Of a DNA stretch of 64,000 nt, positions 43,944 through 54,140 are shown piece by piece. Under the pieces are notes generated by a model that was given only the letters and a program-made list of their open reading frames with translations, made no database searches and was not told the origin of the DNA. This DNA comes from CAWDMN01 sp963803155 (lineage in GTDB: Bacteria > Acidobacteriota > Terriglobia > Versatilivoradales > Versatilivoraceae): positions 113,899 to 177,898 of the forward strand of contig CAWDMN010000004.1 of assembly GCA_963803155.1 (NCBI GenBank), given 5' to 3'. Every line of letters begins with the position of its first letter. Position 1 is the stretch's first letter. The position numbers and the translations under genes are program-made.

Positions 43944-45616
43944 GTGTTCCCCACACACGTGGGGATGAACCGGCTGAAAAGATTCTAAATATGATCATCA
44001 GGATTGTGTGTTCCCCACACACGTGGGGATGAACCGAGCACTTTCAGTTCGAAATAGCGCTATTTATCCATGTGTTCCCCACACACGTGGGGATGAACCG
44101 CAAGAGTGGCGGGCGCAGCAATGTAGCGTATTCCCCACACACGTGGGGATGAACCGTTTGATATTGCCCCTCCTGAGAGATGATGAGTGTTCCCCACACA
44201 CGTGGGGATGAACCGGCATAGCTCAGGCTAGTCCATCCCCATCAAAAGTGTTCCCCACACACGTGGGGATGAACCGCGGGGATCTCTCGAAATGGGAGGC
44301 TGCGATGGTATTCCCCACACACGTGGGGATGAACCGAGATCTGCATAAACAATTTCAGTAGAATAATTGTGTTCCCCACACACGTGGGGATGAACCGTAG
44401 GAGCCCCCCATTGCGTCGCTGCATATTTAGTGTTCCCCACACACGTGGGGATGAACCGTGAAATCGGCCTGGTGAATGTGCCAGGGAACGTGTTCCCCAC
44501 ACACGTGGGGATGAACCGTTTATGCCCGCGTCGGAGCGATCGATCCTGTCGTGTTCCCCACACACGTGGGGATGAACCGTGGGTAATCGAAATTCCCAAC
44601 TTATCCGCAACGTGTTCCCCACACACGTGGGGATGAACCGCCTACGGCTGGCGCGGAGCATGGCGTCATTTGGTGTTCCCCACACACGTGGGGATGAACC
44701 GAGTTTGTCCCCCGCAAGACAAGGTTCCAGAAGGTGTTCCCCACACACGTGGGGATGAACCGCCGCTCTTTTGCAGCAGACATTTGACACGTTCGTGTTC
44801 CCCACACACGTGGGGATGAACCGCAATAGTGTTTGCAACCCTTAGAATTACCGATGTGTTCCCCACACACGTGGGGATGAACCGAGGAATTTCTGGCGCA
44901 TATCGTATTGCCGAATGTGTTCCCCACACACGTGGGGATGAACCGATTGGGAATGGTATTTCGACGAACCATTTACTGTGTTCCCCACACACGTGGGGAT
45001 GAACCGCAGTCAAGGAGCCTGTATTATAAACAAGCCCAGTGTTCCCCACACACGTGGGGATGAACCGCATCTGGTCCGGCACGGAACTCCAAATAGCGGG
45101 TGTTCCCCACACACGTGGGGATGAACCGCATCGAAAAAAGGGCTGATGTCCCATGGGTCTGTGTTCCCCACACACGTGGGGATGAACCGTGAAATTGTCA
45201 GAATTTGGCATCAAATAGAAAGTATTCCCCACACACGTGGGGATGAACCGTCAACGTTCCGGATGATCCGAGGTTTAATCCCGTGTTCCCCACACACGTG
45301 GGGATGAACCGTCACGGGCACAATCACCAGCGGGAGCACAGCCGTGTTCCCCACACACGTGGGGATGAACCGATGGACAGAGGGACGCTTGTTAATATAA
45401 TTTTGTGTTCCCCACACACGTGGGGATGAACCGGCATCCTTCAATCCGTGTCGGTACCCATATAAGTGTTCCCCACACACGTGGGGATGAACCGAAAATG
45501 GATCAACGTGTGCAAAACAAATATTCGTGTTCCCCACACACGTGGGGATGAACCGAGCCCTGAAAATGCCACTGTGAATAAAATTTAGTGTTCCCCACAC
45601 ACGTGGGGATGAACCG
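43944..45616 (+). CRISPR. Type I-E CRISPR array, 28 repeats and 27 spacers
   Basis: Repeats are 29 bases, starting GTGTTCCCCACACACG and ending GGGGATGAACCG. CCCCAC and GTGGGG form the stem that Cas6e needs. Repeats at 44,128, 44,308 and 45,222 have A in place of the second G (GTATTCC); the rest look identical. Most spacers are 31-32 bases. The first four from the leader are 35, 35, 27 and 30. The array runs in the same direction as the cas genes, so new spacers should enter at 43,944. No match of a spacer to the rest of the window was noticed. Confidence 0.98.
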
Positions 45617-45812
45617 TCGATGCCGGTGACATCACGGGAGCGGGCGGGCAGCGCGCTCCGATGCAGATGCGCTCCGCCCAGCCGGTTATGCCAGGCGGAG
45701 AGTGGCGCGAGGGATCTCGCGACCCACCGCGATGCTAGTTCAACCCGCATCGGCAAAGCCATGCAAGGCGAAACTCGCGAAGCGTGACTTGGCCACCCTC
45801 GTGTTTCGCCCT
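45617..45812. repeat. Palindrome-rich end of the CRISPR array
   Basis: The interval contains CTCCGCC/GGCGGAG, CGCGAG/CTCGCG and CCGATGC/GCATCGG pairs. It separates the array from the convergent glycosidase gene and may block read-through. The first 30 bases could be a last spacer without a closing repeat. Confidence 0.45.
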
Positions 45813-48476
45813 TCAGTCAAAATTGGCGATGATTTCTACCCGTCCGGCAAATGGTTCAATGTGGACCCGTTCAGTCTCAGGATTGTAGACACCTCCCTCA
45901 ACCCTCACGGCTTTTTTTCCTTGTGGGTGTGGCAGGCGAAGCTCGACATAATCTGGCTTGCGTTCCCCCGTGCATTCAATGGTGGCCTGGATGAAACCCT
46001 GATCCAGGTTCGAATCCACGCACAAAGAAAGTGGCCCAAAATAGGTGGCCACTTTGTTTAACTCGATATGTTTGCCGTTCTCAAGATACGCGCGAGGCAC
46101 ACCTGGAAGCAATTCAATACCTTTACCCCGTTCCATATAAAGCATCCAGCGGGTGTCCATGAGAAACCAGCTTTCTTCATGGGTCTTGTGCGGGCTGGCG
46201 CCAAAGTAATGTTCCCAAAAGGTAAAGGTCTGACGGTCCGCCAAGCCAGCCATGGTATTGTAGTAAGCCTTGAGGAACGGTTTCACTTCCCCGCGCCGCA
46301 GATGCGCTATGGGATGCCGGCTGTAATAAGGCTGGCTGAAGGCCACATTGCGCGTGGTCATCAGGTCATTGTGAAAGTTGAGCAGAAAGGTGGAAACAGG
46401 TTCATCCGGATCAAGAATTTCCTGAAAAATAAGATAGAGCGGTCCCAGCAAAGAATCACGGCTGACCATAGCGCCATGGGTGAACCATTTTCCGCCATCC
46501 GCGAACAGAGCCAAGGGACCGCGGTATTCAACCCAGGGAGGAACGGTAGGGCACCAAGTTCCATTGGCCAGAGGGACAACCGGAGAACGGCCCATCACTT
46601 CGAAAAGAGCATTCCGGATATCCTCTTTTAGGGCGCTGGCTTCTTTGAGCCATTTGGCGGACTCCGCCGGATCCACTCGTGCCAGCATCTCCCCTACGCG
46701 GGCCATGCCGAGATAAGCGTAGCCATTCAACATGAAGGAGCGGAAGGGATCTTCGGGATCCGCAGTTTTTCCCTCCAGCATTCCGTAGCCTTTGCCGCGC
46801 AACTCCTCGCGCAGGTTTCGAGACCGCCAGTTATGCAAGAATTCGCAGGCTTTGAGGAGCTTGGGCTCGATTTGCCTGACCCAGGCTTCATCGCGGGTGT
46901 ACCGATAGTGCTCGCCCATGCTCCAGAGCACGGCGCCAGTCTCCAACATGTAGCCGCCGAAATTCTGGATAAAACCATCCTCATGTTGTTTGTCCAGGAA
47001 GTAGGTAAGAGCACGCCGGGCGGTGTCATGCCATCCCATGGAATCCATGAATTGGATGATGGGGGAGCTTTCCGAACCGATGGCGCTGTAAACCCCGATG
47101 GTGGAGGTAAGCGTTCCCTCTGGTTCCAGGCCATAGGTCACAAGATCCAGGTGGAGTAAGCCGGCGCGCACCATATCGTTGATCCGCTGCTCTGGAAGCC
47201 GGATCCGGGCGGCAGTCGAAAGTTTCTGCCGCCAGAAGCGGCGGCATTCGTCATGGCGGACTTCAAACGAAGCTTCCCGCAATTTCAGAGCTCGTTCGCG
47301 AGAGATAGGCCGGTTAGGAAGCCGAATATCCAACACGGCCGTTTCTCCCGGCTTCAAATCGATGGCGATCTCTTCCTCAGAAAGGGGCTTGCCATTCAGC
47401 TGTGAAACCGCAAAAACGCGGCCGGAATCATAAGTGGCGAATCCATTGGCTCCTTCTAGATGGTACTTGCCGGGAGCGCCCGGAAAGGGATTCTTGAAAA
47501 AGGCATAATGCGGGACAGCGGCTCCATTCACCGCGCTGATTCGCAGGAACAGCACAGTTTCCTCAGTCCGGGACAATTCTGCGGGCAATAAAGCATCATG
47601 TTGAGCCTGTTGTTCAGGGGTGAACATGTGTCCCAATCCATATCCATCCGCCACCAGGAAGTGCGTGCCCCGCAGGTTCTCCTGGGTTAAGGGTTGAATC
47701 TCGAGGGACACGAATGCCGTGAGATCGTATGTAATGTCATCGTCAACGAGCGTCCCGGCCAGGATGGGTAAAATCCCCTCTTCGAGGCGGCGGGAAATTT
47801 TATCGACAGCTCCCCAGCCTCGCCCCATGAGAAACTGGTAGCGGCAAGGCTTGTTGCCGGTCTCGGGCAATTCAATTTCTTGGCCATGCATGCGCGGTTG
47901 AATCCAGTCCAATCTCTCTCCGATCCCAAAAATGCGGATATCGCGGCTGAGGCCCAACCAGGTTTGGCAGCTCACACTCCGGGTATTCGCGGCGGCGGAG
48001 TCGTAGTTCTCTTCAGGTTCAGCGGCGATCTTTTCGAGCTTGCTCTGCAGACCGCGCGCTCGCAAATCAAACTCAATCCTCTGGCAGGAACGCTCATCAC
48101 GGGCGTCGGTTACTACCACGCCATATTGGGGGATGAAGATAGGATGCTGCATGTGAACATCACGCAGAAAAAAGCTGAAGGGATTATCGAAGGTCTTGAC
48201 AGTGACGATAGCCGCAGCGGGACCATACGCAGCTTCGGACCCATCGAGTTGAACTTCCAAACGGAACGGCCCTTCGGCCGTGGCGCCAAAACGGTTTCCC
48301 CCGATGACCTTGCCATTCCCCGCCGCTACCCGCATATTGAGGAGTGAGCCGCCCGTGATGGTGATCTCGCCCCGCGGCTTCCCTTCTCGCCATTCAATGG
48401 CAATGCGCCGGCTTTCAGCAGAAACAAGGAGACTGCTCCAAAGCATCAATCCTGCAACGATCAAACTGATCCGCAT
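45813..48476 (-). CDS. Secreted six-hairpin (alpha/alpha)6 glycosidase-like protein
   Basis: The 887-residue protein has a signal peptide (1-20), a beta-sandwich N-terminal part (about 25-400), and a helical toroid (about 430-760) with SIGVYSAIGSESSP-like text, LDKQHEDGFIQNFGGYMLET, GEHYRYTRDEAWV and YYNTMAGLADRQTFTFWEHY. A beta C-terminus closes it. This layout matches bacterial trehalase/rhamnosidase-like families. The true substrate is not clear. Its ribosome site (GGAGGTCTC) falls within the edge of the dispersed repeat at 48,478. Confidence 0.7.
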   Translation of the reverse strand: MRISLIVAGLMLWSSLLVSAESRRIAIEWREGKPRGEITITGGSLLNMRVAAGNGKVIGGNRFGATAEGPFRLEVQLDGSEAAYGPAAAIVTVKTFDNPFSFFLRDVHMQHPIFIPQYGVVVTDARDERSCQRIEFDLRARGLQSKLEKIAAEPEENYDSAAANTRSVSCQTWLGLSRDIRIFGIGERLDWIQPRMHGQEIELPETGNKPCRYQFLMGRGWGAVDKISRRLEEGILPILAGTLVDDDITYDLTAFVSLEIQPLTQENLRGTHFLVADGYGLGHMFTPEQQAQHDALLPAELSRTEETVLFLRISAVNGAAVPHYAFFKNPFPGAPGKYHLEGANGFATYDSGRVFAVSQLNGKPLSEEEIAIDLKPGETAVLDIRLPNRPISRERALKLREASFEVRHDECRRFWRQKLSTAARIRLPEQRINDMVRAGLLHLDLVTYGLEPEGTLTSTIGVYSAIGSESSPIIQFMDSMGWHDTARRALTYFLDKQHEDGFIQNFGGYMLETGAVLWSMGEHYRYTRDEAWVRQIEPKLLKACEFLHNWRSRNLREELRGKGYGMLEGKTADPEDPFRSFMLNGYAYLGMARVGEMLARVDPAESAKWLKEASALKEDIRNALFEVMGRSPVVPLANGTWCPTVPPWVEYRGPLALFADGGKWFTHGAMVSRDSLLGPLYLIFQEILDPDEPVSTFLLNFHNDLMTTRNVAFSQPYYSRHPIAHLRRGEVKPFLKAYYNTMAGLADRQTFTFWEHYFGASPHKTHEESWFLMDTRWMLYMERGKGIELLPGVPRAYLENGKHIELNKVATYFGPLSLCVDSNLDQGFIQATIECTGERKPDYVELRLPHPQGKKAVRVEGGVYNPETERVHIEPFAGRVEIIANFD

Positions 48477-48477
48477 G

Positions 48478-48630
48478 AGACCTCCATGGAAAATAGCGTG
48501 GATGGAGGCGGGGTGCCCTCACCTCGTCTGGGTTTGCCAAGCCTGCTGAGACGGCCTGAGGGCAGGCCGCCTCCATCATCCCATTTTCATTATCTTGTTG
48601 AGCCAGCCGCGTCGGCATGAGCGGTCCCTG
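48478..48630 (-). repeat. Modular palindromic repeat, copy 2
   Basis: The 77-bp core (48,501-48,577) has the same length and end words as the core at 494-570, in the opposite orientation. On the far side the flank with TTGTTGAGCCAGC matches the flank of copy 1. The near side carries the ribosome site of the glycosidase gene. Confidence 0.8.
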
Positions 48631-48699
48631 GAAAATTAAAATTGGGCACAGGTGGAGCGGGCACGAGTGACCGCCGTCACCGGTGCACGCTGGCTGAGT

Positions 48700-48800
48700 A
48701 GGCGAGGCTAGCCAAGCGACGCGCGAAGGATCGCGCGTCCCCCCCCTGTCTTCATCATCTTGCCGCGCCAGCCGCGCCGGCGTGGACGGCCCCCCCCAGA
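48700..48800 (-). repeat. Diverged copy of the repeat flank with another palindrome
   Basis: CATCATCTTGCCGCGCCAGC (48,755-48,774) resembles the flank of the neighbouring copy. Beside it stands a different palindrome, GACGCGCG-AAGGAT-CGCGCGTC. The unit seems modular, with one constant flank and exchangeable palindromes. Confidence 0.55.
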
Positions 48801-48953
48801 AAATCCCGTGCCCGCAGACAAATTCGCTGAAAATCGTTGACAGGGTGGATACGTAGTGTTCTTCCTGGATTGGAACAGAGGTTCACTGGAAAATTCTTCA
48901 TTAATTAAACTCTGCTGGCAATTTCCAAATAGTCCTTTTCCCGGAAAATCCAA

Positions 48954-50501
48954 TCATCGCCCCAGTTTTACCGGCCTGCCAAACTGTTGCTCAAACAGCC
49001 GTAGCATCCATTGACGATGGTTTGCCAGGAAGTTGTCAAAATTGTCCGGCCTGGCGGGATCAAACCGGGGCGCATCCCAATTCAGCGTAGTTGTCTTTGC
49101 AGTCTCTGCCACAATCCCCTTGGGATCTTCCGGCCGGTCGATATGGCGGCCAATATACCGGTTTCCCTCAAGCACGATTCCCGAGGCGGGGCCCCAACCA
49201 GAGCCGATTTCGTACAAACCCTGGTGGCGTTTTATCTCGTGACCATACCGAGCCGTGCCCTCCGCCTGAAAAAGATTGCCGCGAAAAACGGCCCCTTCGG
49301 CCCAGCCATCCCAATCGGTCACGACCAGGAGCTGAACATCGAGGTCCGGTCCGACATATACGGCATTATCATGCACCGAAGTTTGTGCGGCAGCGCCGGC
49401 CAGATGGAAGATTCTTGTCCGGTCGTTGCGGCTGATGTTGAAACGGGCCTCCGTGCCCAGGTTGCCAAGGTTTTCCCGCTGGTCGCGCTTGCCCGGCGTG
49501 CAAATCAGCAGAAAGCCCCCTTCGTTATCATGGCTGTAATTATACTGGAATAGGGTATGGCGAGAATTGTAGTCGGAATCAAAACCCTCCCCATCCAGTG
49601 TGGTCCGAGTGAAGCAGGCCTCATTGAGCTGGAATAGAGAATTGTCCGTTGACCAGGGCCAGATGCCCGCATTATAGCTGCCCGCCCGGCGATTGCAGTC
49701 CCGCGCGATATTGTGCTCCACCAGAACTCCTTCGGTAGCCCAGGGGACTATGCCGTCTCCGCCGATGTCTTCCACATAATTGTCGCGAATCACCACGTTT
49801 AAACTGGGAAACCAACGAGTCCGCGTCGCATGATAACTGTCCGCCACAATGGCGGAACGATCCACTTTCCAAACAATGTTCCGTTCCAGGATCAGACCGT
49901 CAAACCGGCTCGGCGCCTTATTCCCAACCGTACGAAAGACAATGCCGCCGTTGTCTTTTTGGCTGTGGGCGACTCCATTGGTGCCATTAACGTCATGTAT
50001 ATATAGACCGGAGACAACGATGTGTCTGGCTGTGCCAAAATTTTCCAGGAAGATATGTACGCCTCGCCGAAGGGCCGGTTGCGCCCCATGATTGGTCACT
50101 TCAAAATTGCGCACTTCAATCTGCTGGAGGTTATACAGGCGGATGACATCTTCGACCTGCCCTGCCCCATCAATCTTGGGTCTGGACCCATCGCCATATC
50201 GATCAAAAACGATCGGAGCCTTTTCGGCGCCTGAACTCTTTGGCGCCAACTGCCCCTGCCAAACGGATCCGCTCTTGAATAGGATCCGGTCGCCCGGATG
50301 GAAAAGAGCGGCATTCACCTTGTCGAGTGTCTTCCATGGAGCCGCCGAGGAGGCGCCAGAATTGGCATCGTTCCCCTTTGCCGAATCGACGAAATATGTG
50401 GCGGGGATTGCGCCGCCGACCTGGCAATTCGCGGCAGTTGCCGACACAAAGAAAATGCCCATTAGGACTACGCAGAAAAACCACAACTCTGATTTTCGCA
50501 T
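48954..50501 (-). CDS. Secreted right-handed beta-helix protein (pectate-lyase-like)
   Basis: The 515-residue protein has a signal peptide (1-26) and the start AIPATYFVDSAKGNDANSG with PWKTLDKVNAALFHPGDRIL, typical for secreted parallel beta-helix proteins. Repeated short strands follow (IEVRNFEVTNHG, HIVVSGLYIHDVNG, LNVVIRDNYVEDIGGDGI). Such folds bind or cleave acidic polysaccharides. The catalytic residues cannot be assigned. It is read in the same direction as the six-hairpin protein, with the repeat cluster between them. Confidence 0.75.
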   Translation of the reverse strand: MRKSELWFFCVVLMGIFFVSATAANCQVGGAIPATYFVDSAKGNDANSGASSAAPWKTLDKVNAALFHPGDRILFKSGSVWQGQLAPKSSGAEKAPIVFDRYGDGSRPKIDGAGQVEDVIRLYNLQQIEVRNFEVTNHGAQPALRRGVHIFLENFGTARHIVVSGLYIHDVNGTNGVAHSQKDNGGIVFRTVGNKAPSRFDGLILERNIVWKVDRSAIVADSYHATRTRWFPSLNVVIRDNYVEDIGGDGIVPWATEGVLVEHNIARDCNRRAGSYNAGIWPWSTDNSLFQLNEACFTRTTLDGEGFDSDYNSRHTLFQYNYSHDNEGGFLLICTPGKRDQRENLGNLGTEARFNISRNDRTRIFHLAGAAAQTSVHDNAVYVGPDLDVQLLVVTDWDGWAEGAVFRGNLFQAEGTARYGHEIKRHQGLYEIGSGWGPASGIVLEGNRYIGRHIDRPEDPKGIVAETAKTTTLNWDAPRFDPARPDNFDNFLANHRQWMLRLFEQQFGRPVKLGR

Positions 50502-50567
50502 AACGCCTCTTTTAGATAATTTTTCGAGTCAATAGATTGCTTTTGGAATCCGCTCAAGGAGGCTCTC

Positions 50568-50744
50568 ATGAGGAAAATCCCCTTTGCACGATGGCAAGAT
50601 CGGCGGAAAGGCATGGTCCATCTGATCGTTTCCATCATATGTCGATCGTGCGGTGCTAAACCAGAAAAAACTCATCACAGTTCAACAACAAGAAGGCCCG
50701 ATGTGCATGGGAAGACCCGAGTAGCGAATGTGGAGCTTGGCTGA
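50568..50744 (+). CDS. Possible small basic protein
   Basis: A 58-residue frame has a strong AAGGAGG ribosome site seven bases before its ATG. The text (IPFARWQDRRKGMVHLIVSI, then a CRSC pair) is basic. No family is recognised. The gap between 50,502 and 51,102 otherwise shows nothing. It may be chance or a fragment. Confidence 0.3.
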   Translation: MRKIPFARWQDRRKGMVHLIVSIICRSCGAKPEKTHHSSTTRRPDVHGKTRVANVELG

Positions 50745-51102
50745 TCGCTCGTTATCACTTCGCGCTTTTGGCATGGCCGGGCAGCGGCGCCGAATAAATA
50801 AGAAAAAGCGCCAGTGAGTGATCAGGCATCGACAAAGAAGCTATGCAATGGGGCAATGCCGGAGTTGGATTGCCGGTCAAAGCATTTGGGACGGACGTAG
50901 CTTTTTAATAGTGTTCATAATCGAGCTTTTCATTTCTCATGCTCGAATACCATGGACTTCGAAGCAGGGGAACGAGAGCATCGAAAACGCCCTTCCCTAT
51001 TGGGTTTGGCGGAGAAAATAAGCGAGTGTCAAAAGGGGCCTTCAGGATTTTGCGGCACGAAGGGAGGGGGGGGAGTAAAAAGGGAAAGCCAACTCGGGAA
51101 CC

Positions 51103-52074
51103 TTAAGTCAGATGGCGCTGGATGTCCCGTCGAAAGGCCACCAGTGCAGCCCCCCAGGCTCCGGCATACTCATCCTTGACGAAGTAAACTGGAAAACTGG
51201 CAATGATCTCACGATGGACGTGGGAAGAAAGCAGAGCTTCCTGAAGTTGCGGGAAATTTAGAAGCTCCGGATTATTCATCAATACCTCGCCTGTCAGATA
51301 GATCCCGCCTATGGGAAGAACCCAAAGAGCAATAGTTCGCAACCAAAGCCCAAGATAATAGGCAAAAAGTTTGCCTGCTTCTGATTTTCCCTGGCGAATT
51401 TTTTCTCCAACCATCTCCGGAGAAAGTGTCTCCTCGTGCAGGAAGTCGTGAAGGCGAACGAGTCCCGGTCCGGAAAGGATATTCTCCATCTGGATCTCAT
51501 TGGGACCCACGGTGTCTTTCAAATACTCGATCAAGGGCCATTGGCCTTCTGGATCTACCAATGGGAAACTGATGTGGCCCGATTCAGAGCGTAGAATCAC
51601 TCGTTGCCCATCCGAGCTGTAGAGCCATCCCGCCAATCCCAGTCCCGAGCCAGGACCGGTTATGACCATGTTTCCCCTCGGGGATGGAACAGAAGAAGCG
51701 CCAAAGAGCAATTGGGCCCGGCCTACTTGGGGGGAGAGAAGATAATAGGCATCGGCTTCGAAGTTGTTGATGGGATAAGCGAGACGCCAGTGAAATTTTT
51801 GTTGGAGCAAGGGGAGACTGACGGGATAGGCGTATCGTGGCGTCCGATCAAAAACTCCCGAATCCGCCCGGTAAATGCCCGCGGCGCCGATCACAGCAAC
51901 TTCGGCCTCATCGACGGGACAACCCTTTTCCACCAGCCGCTGGAACAGATCGGTACAATTGGATACTTCGGCAAGTCGAGCCGCTGCGGAGGATACCAGA
52001 GAAAGCTCTCCCCCCTTATATTCGAGCACCACGGCTCGAACAAATCTGCCGCCCAGATCTATCCCCGCGTACAT
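51103..52074 (-). CDS. Glucokinase-like (Glk family) protein with altered catalytic residue
   Basis: The product is 323 residues from the ATG at 52074; an upstream TTG at 52107 is possible. It follows the Glk pattern: YAGIDLGGRFVRAVV, GPGSGLGLAGW, LRSESGHISFP, ENILSGPGLVRLHDFL and GGIYLTGEVL. The aspartate that acts as base in glucokinase (PxNDF in E. coli) is asparagine here (YPINNFEADAY, residue 104). Phosphorylation may be weak or lost, so a sensor role is an option. It is a single gene. Confidence 0.8.
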   Translation of the reverse strand: MYAGIDLGGRFVRAVVLEYKGGELSLVSSAAARLAEVSNCTDLFQRLVEKGCPVDEAEVAVIGAAGIYRADSGVFDRTPRYAYPVSLPLLQQKFHWRLAYPINNFEADAYYLLSPQVGRAQLLFGASSVPSPRGNMVITGPGSGLGLAGWLYSSDGQRVILRSESGHISFPLVDPEGQWPLIEYLKDTVGPNEIQMENILSGPGLVRLHDFLHEETLSPEMVGEKIRQGKSEAGKLFAYYLGLWLRTIALWVLPIGGIYLTGEVLMNNPELLNFPQLQEALLSSHVHREIIASFPVYFVKDEYAGAWGAALVAFRRDIQRHLT

Positions 52075-52310
52075 TTTTAATCCCATCCGGCGATACTTTA
52101 AATTCAATCATATCAGATTGTATTAGACGGGCCAAAAAAACAAAATGACTATGGATTGAGGACCGGGCGGAGATGATTTGTCTGGAAGAGTTCTTCAGCC
52201 TCCCGGCTCATGTGGATGCCGTCGTTGAATTTTCCGACGTCTGAATTCCCGTGAAGCGCTATAATCCGTCAGAATATGCAATTGTCAACCTTTCTTGAAG
52301 GGAGGGCACC

Positions 52311-53783
52311 ATGAACATGATGAGCACCAACGGCTCTTTCCCTGCACCTTGTTGCCGGCGGACTTTTTTGAAGATGAGCGCCGGCGCCACATTATCCGCC
52401 TCGGAGATTTCGACTTTTGGTTTTGCCGCGGATTCGGAGCCATTACGTTCGATCACGCTAAAAGGGCCAGGGGCCCGGTATACACCTACAATCGCAGCCG
52501 CATTCGTCCGACGGAAAGGGGACTACGGAATTCTCTGGCCGGGTGCGATTTACGATGGTGATGCCGCCATCAAAAATTATCGTGTCCGAATTGAGGAGGG
52601 GGTTAAAAAAATCGGCATGAAACTGGCTTTAAGGCCTGATCCGATATTTTCCGCGGCGGAAGCCGATGCCTGGTTGGATGAATCCGTCCAGTCGAAGCCG
52701 GATGGACTATTGGTCGTCCTTCTCGACAGGCAAATGCATGCCTGGCCTACCGCTGAAAAAGCAGTGGGATCAAAAACGCCGACCATAATCTTCGCACCCG
52801 TCGGGACTGCTTTTACCACCAACACCGCGCCAATCGCCAAATCAGCGGGATCATTTATCGTATCTTCGGATGACTTTCATCAAGTGGACTATGGTCTCAA
52901 AATGATCAAGGCCGGCGCCAAGCTGCGCGAAATGCGCTTCGTCGTGATTGCCGGAAATCAGCGAAGGGAGGATTCCGTCAGGCAGCTCGGGACAAAATTG
53001 CGCTATCTCCCCTCCCAATCATTTCTTGAGGAATATGACCGGATGCCGCTGAACAGCGAGGTCAAAAGCATTGCCGCGGAATATATCAAGAACGCGACCA
53101 AGATTTCCGGTCCCACGGAACAGGATGTTTTCAATGGCGTCAAAAGTTATCTGGTGGCCCGAAACATCCTGGAACGAGAGGAAGGAGATGGCATTACCAT
53201 GGACTGTCTGGGCGCGATCGGTCCCACGCAGGTGAGCCTGCCCTGCATCGCCTGGTCACACATGTTGGATCGCGGCATCCCGGCGGCCTGTGAGGCTGAC
53301 TTGGGTGCGGCTCTGACTCACGCCATTGTGCAATATCTTTTCGACCGTCCGGGCTTTCAGCAGGATCCGGTGCCCGATACCGCCAGGGAACTGTTGATCG
53401 GCGCTCATTGCACCTGTCCCACGCGTCTGCGCGGGTTTTCCGAGGCCGCGGAACCATATTATCTGTCCCACCATCATGGGAAGCGGGACGCCGTTCCTCG
53501 CCCCACTTGGAAGCTGGGAGAGCGGATGACCGTGGCAATATTGGGTGGGTTGAATGGTTCGGAAAACCGGCCGCCTCATATGTATATCTCCTCGGGTTGT
53601 GTCGTGGAAAACATCTCCGTACCGCCGGCTGGCGGTTGTGTCGTATCCGTGGCCGTCAAACTGGATGGAGTGAGCGAACTTCTAGACTACCCTGGATTTC
53701 ATCAGCTGTTTTTCTATGGGGATTTCAAAAGGGAGCTGCGTCATTTCTGCCAACTCCACAACATCGAAGCCCGGGTTGTATAA
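52311..53783 (+). CDS. Tat-exported sugar-isomerase-like protein
   Basis: The 490-residue protein begins with a twin-arginine signal (CRRTFLKMSAGATLSAS). The body (AAAFVRRKGDYGILWPGAIY, DGLLVVLLDRQMHAW, GDGITMDCLGAI, IPAACEADLGAALTHAIVQY) resembles the fucose/arabinose isomerase fold. Such exported forms are of unknown function. GAGGG lies before the ATG at 52,311. It is followed by a small hairpin and the diadenylate cyclase gene. Confidence 0.65.
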   Translation: MNMMSTNGSFPAPCCRRTFLKMSAGATLSASEISTFGFAADSEPLRSITLKGPGARYTPTIAAAFVRRKGDYGILWPGAIYDGDAAIKNYRVRIEEGVKKIGMKLALRPDPIFSAAEADAWLDESVQSKPDGLLVVLLDRQMHAWPTAEKAVGSKTPTIIFAPVGTAFTTNTAPIAKSAGSFIVSSDDFHQVDYGLKMIKAGAKLREMRFVVIAGNQRREDSVRQLGTKLRYLPSQSFLEEYDRMPLNSEVKSIAAEYIKNATKISGPTEQDVFNGVKSYLVARNILEREEGDGITMDCLGAIGPTQVSLPCIAWSHMLDRGIPAACEADLGAALTHAIVQYLFDRPGFQQDPVPDTARELLIGAHCTCPTRLRGFSEAAEPYYLSHHHGKRDAVPRPTWKLGERMTVAILGGLNGSENRPPHMYISSGCVVENISVPPAGGCVVSVAVKLDGVSELLDYPGFHQLFFYGDFKRELRHFCQLHNIEARVV

Positions 53784-54140
53784 ACAAGATCGTCCCATTC
53801 CTTTGATTCCGCTTGGGCGGGAGCCGCTTGCAAGTGACGTTCTGACCAGAAGGCGCTCACTCAAGCGAACCCTTGAGAACAAGGATTTGTCTCTGATTTT
53901 AGAATGCAGCGGCACGACGCCGCTTTCCTCTGGCGCGATCCGTCAGCTGACGGACCAGGAAAGGCGCCGACAAGTCAGCACACTCCAAAAAGGAACAAGT
54001 TGCTCCTTTCGGTGATGATTTTCAGGAGGGGAAGAGCAAACCTCTCTTAAGTAAGCGCCATTCAGATCTGACCAAAACTGCCGATTTGCTTGATCACTTA
54101 TTATTATGAAGAACCGCCTTCGAGGTTTTATAATTTCTGC
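53784..54140. other. Intergenic stretch with two hairpins
   Basis: AGCGGC-ACGAC-GCCGCT (about 53,908-53,924) and AAAGGAACA-AGT-TGCTCCTTT (about 53,990-54,010) can fold. They lie between the isomerase-like gene and the cyclase gene. No gene is supported here. Confidence 0.4.

Noticed and set aside
44008..45762. Long open frames on both strands across the CRISPR array
   Set aside because: They arise from the 29-base repeat (recurring SSPRVWGT, FIPTCVGNT and VHPHVCGEH text) and do not encode proteins.
46007..46017. tRNA-like GGTTCGAATCC word
   Set aside because: It lies inside the six-hairpin glycosidase gene (coding for DSNLDQG on the other strand) and no cloverleaf can be drawn around it.
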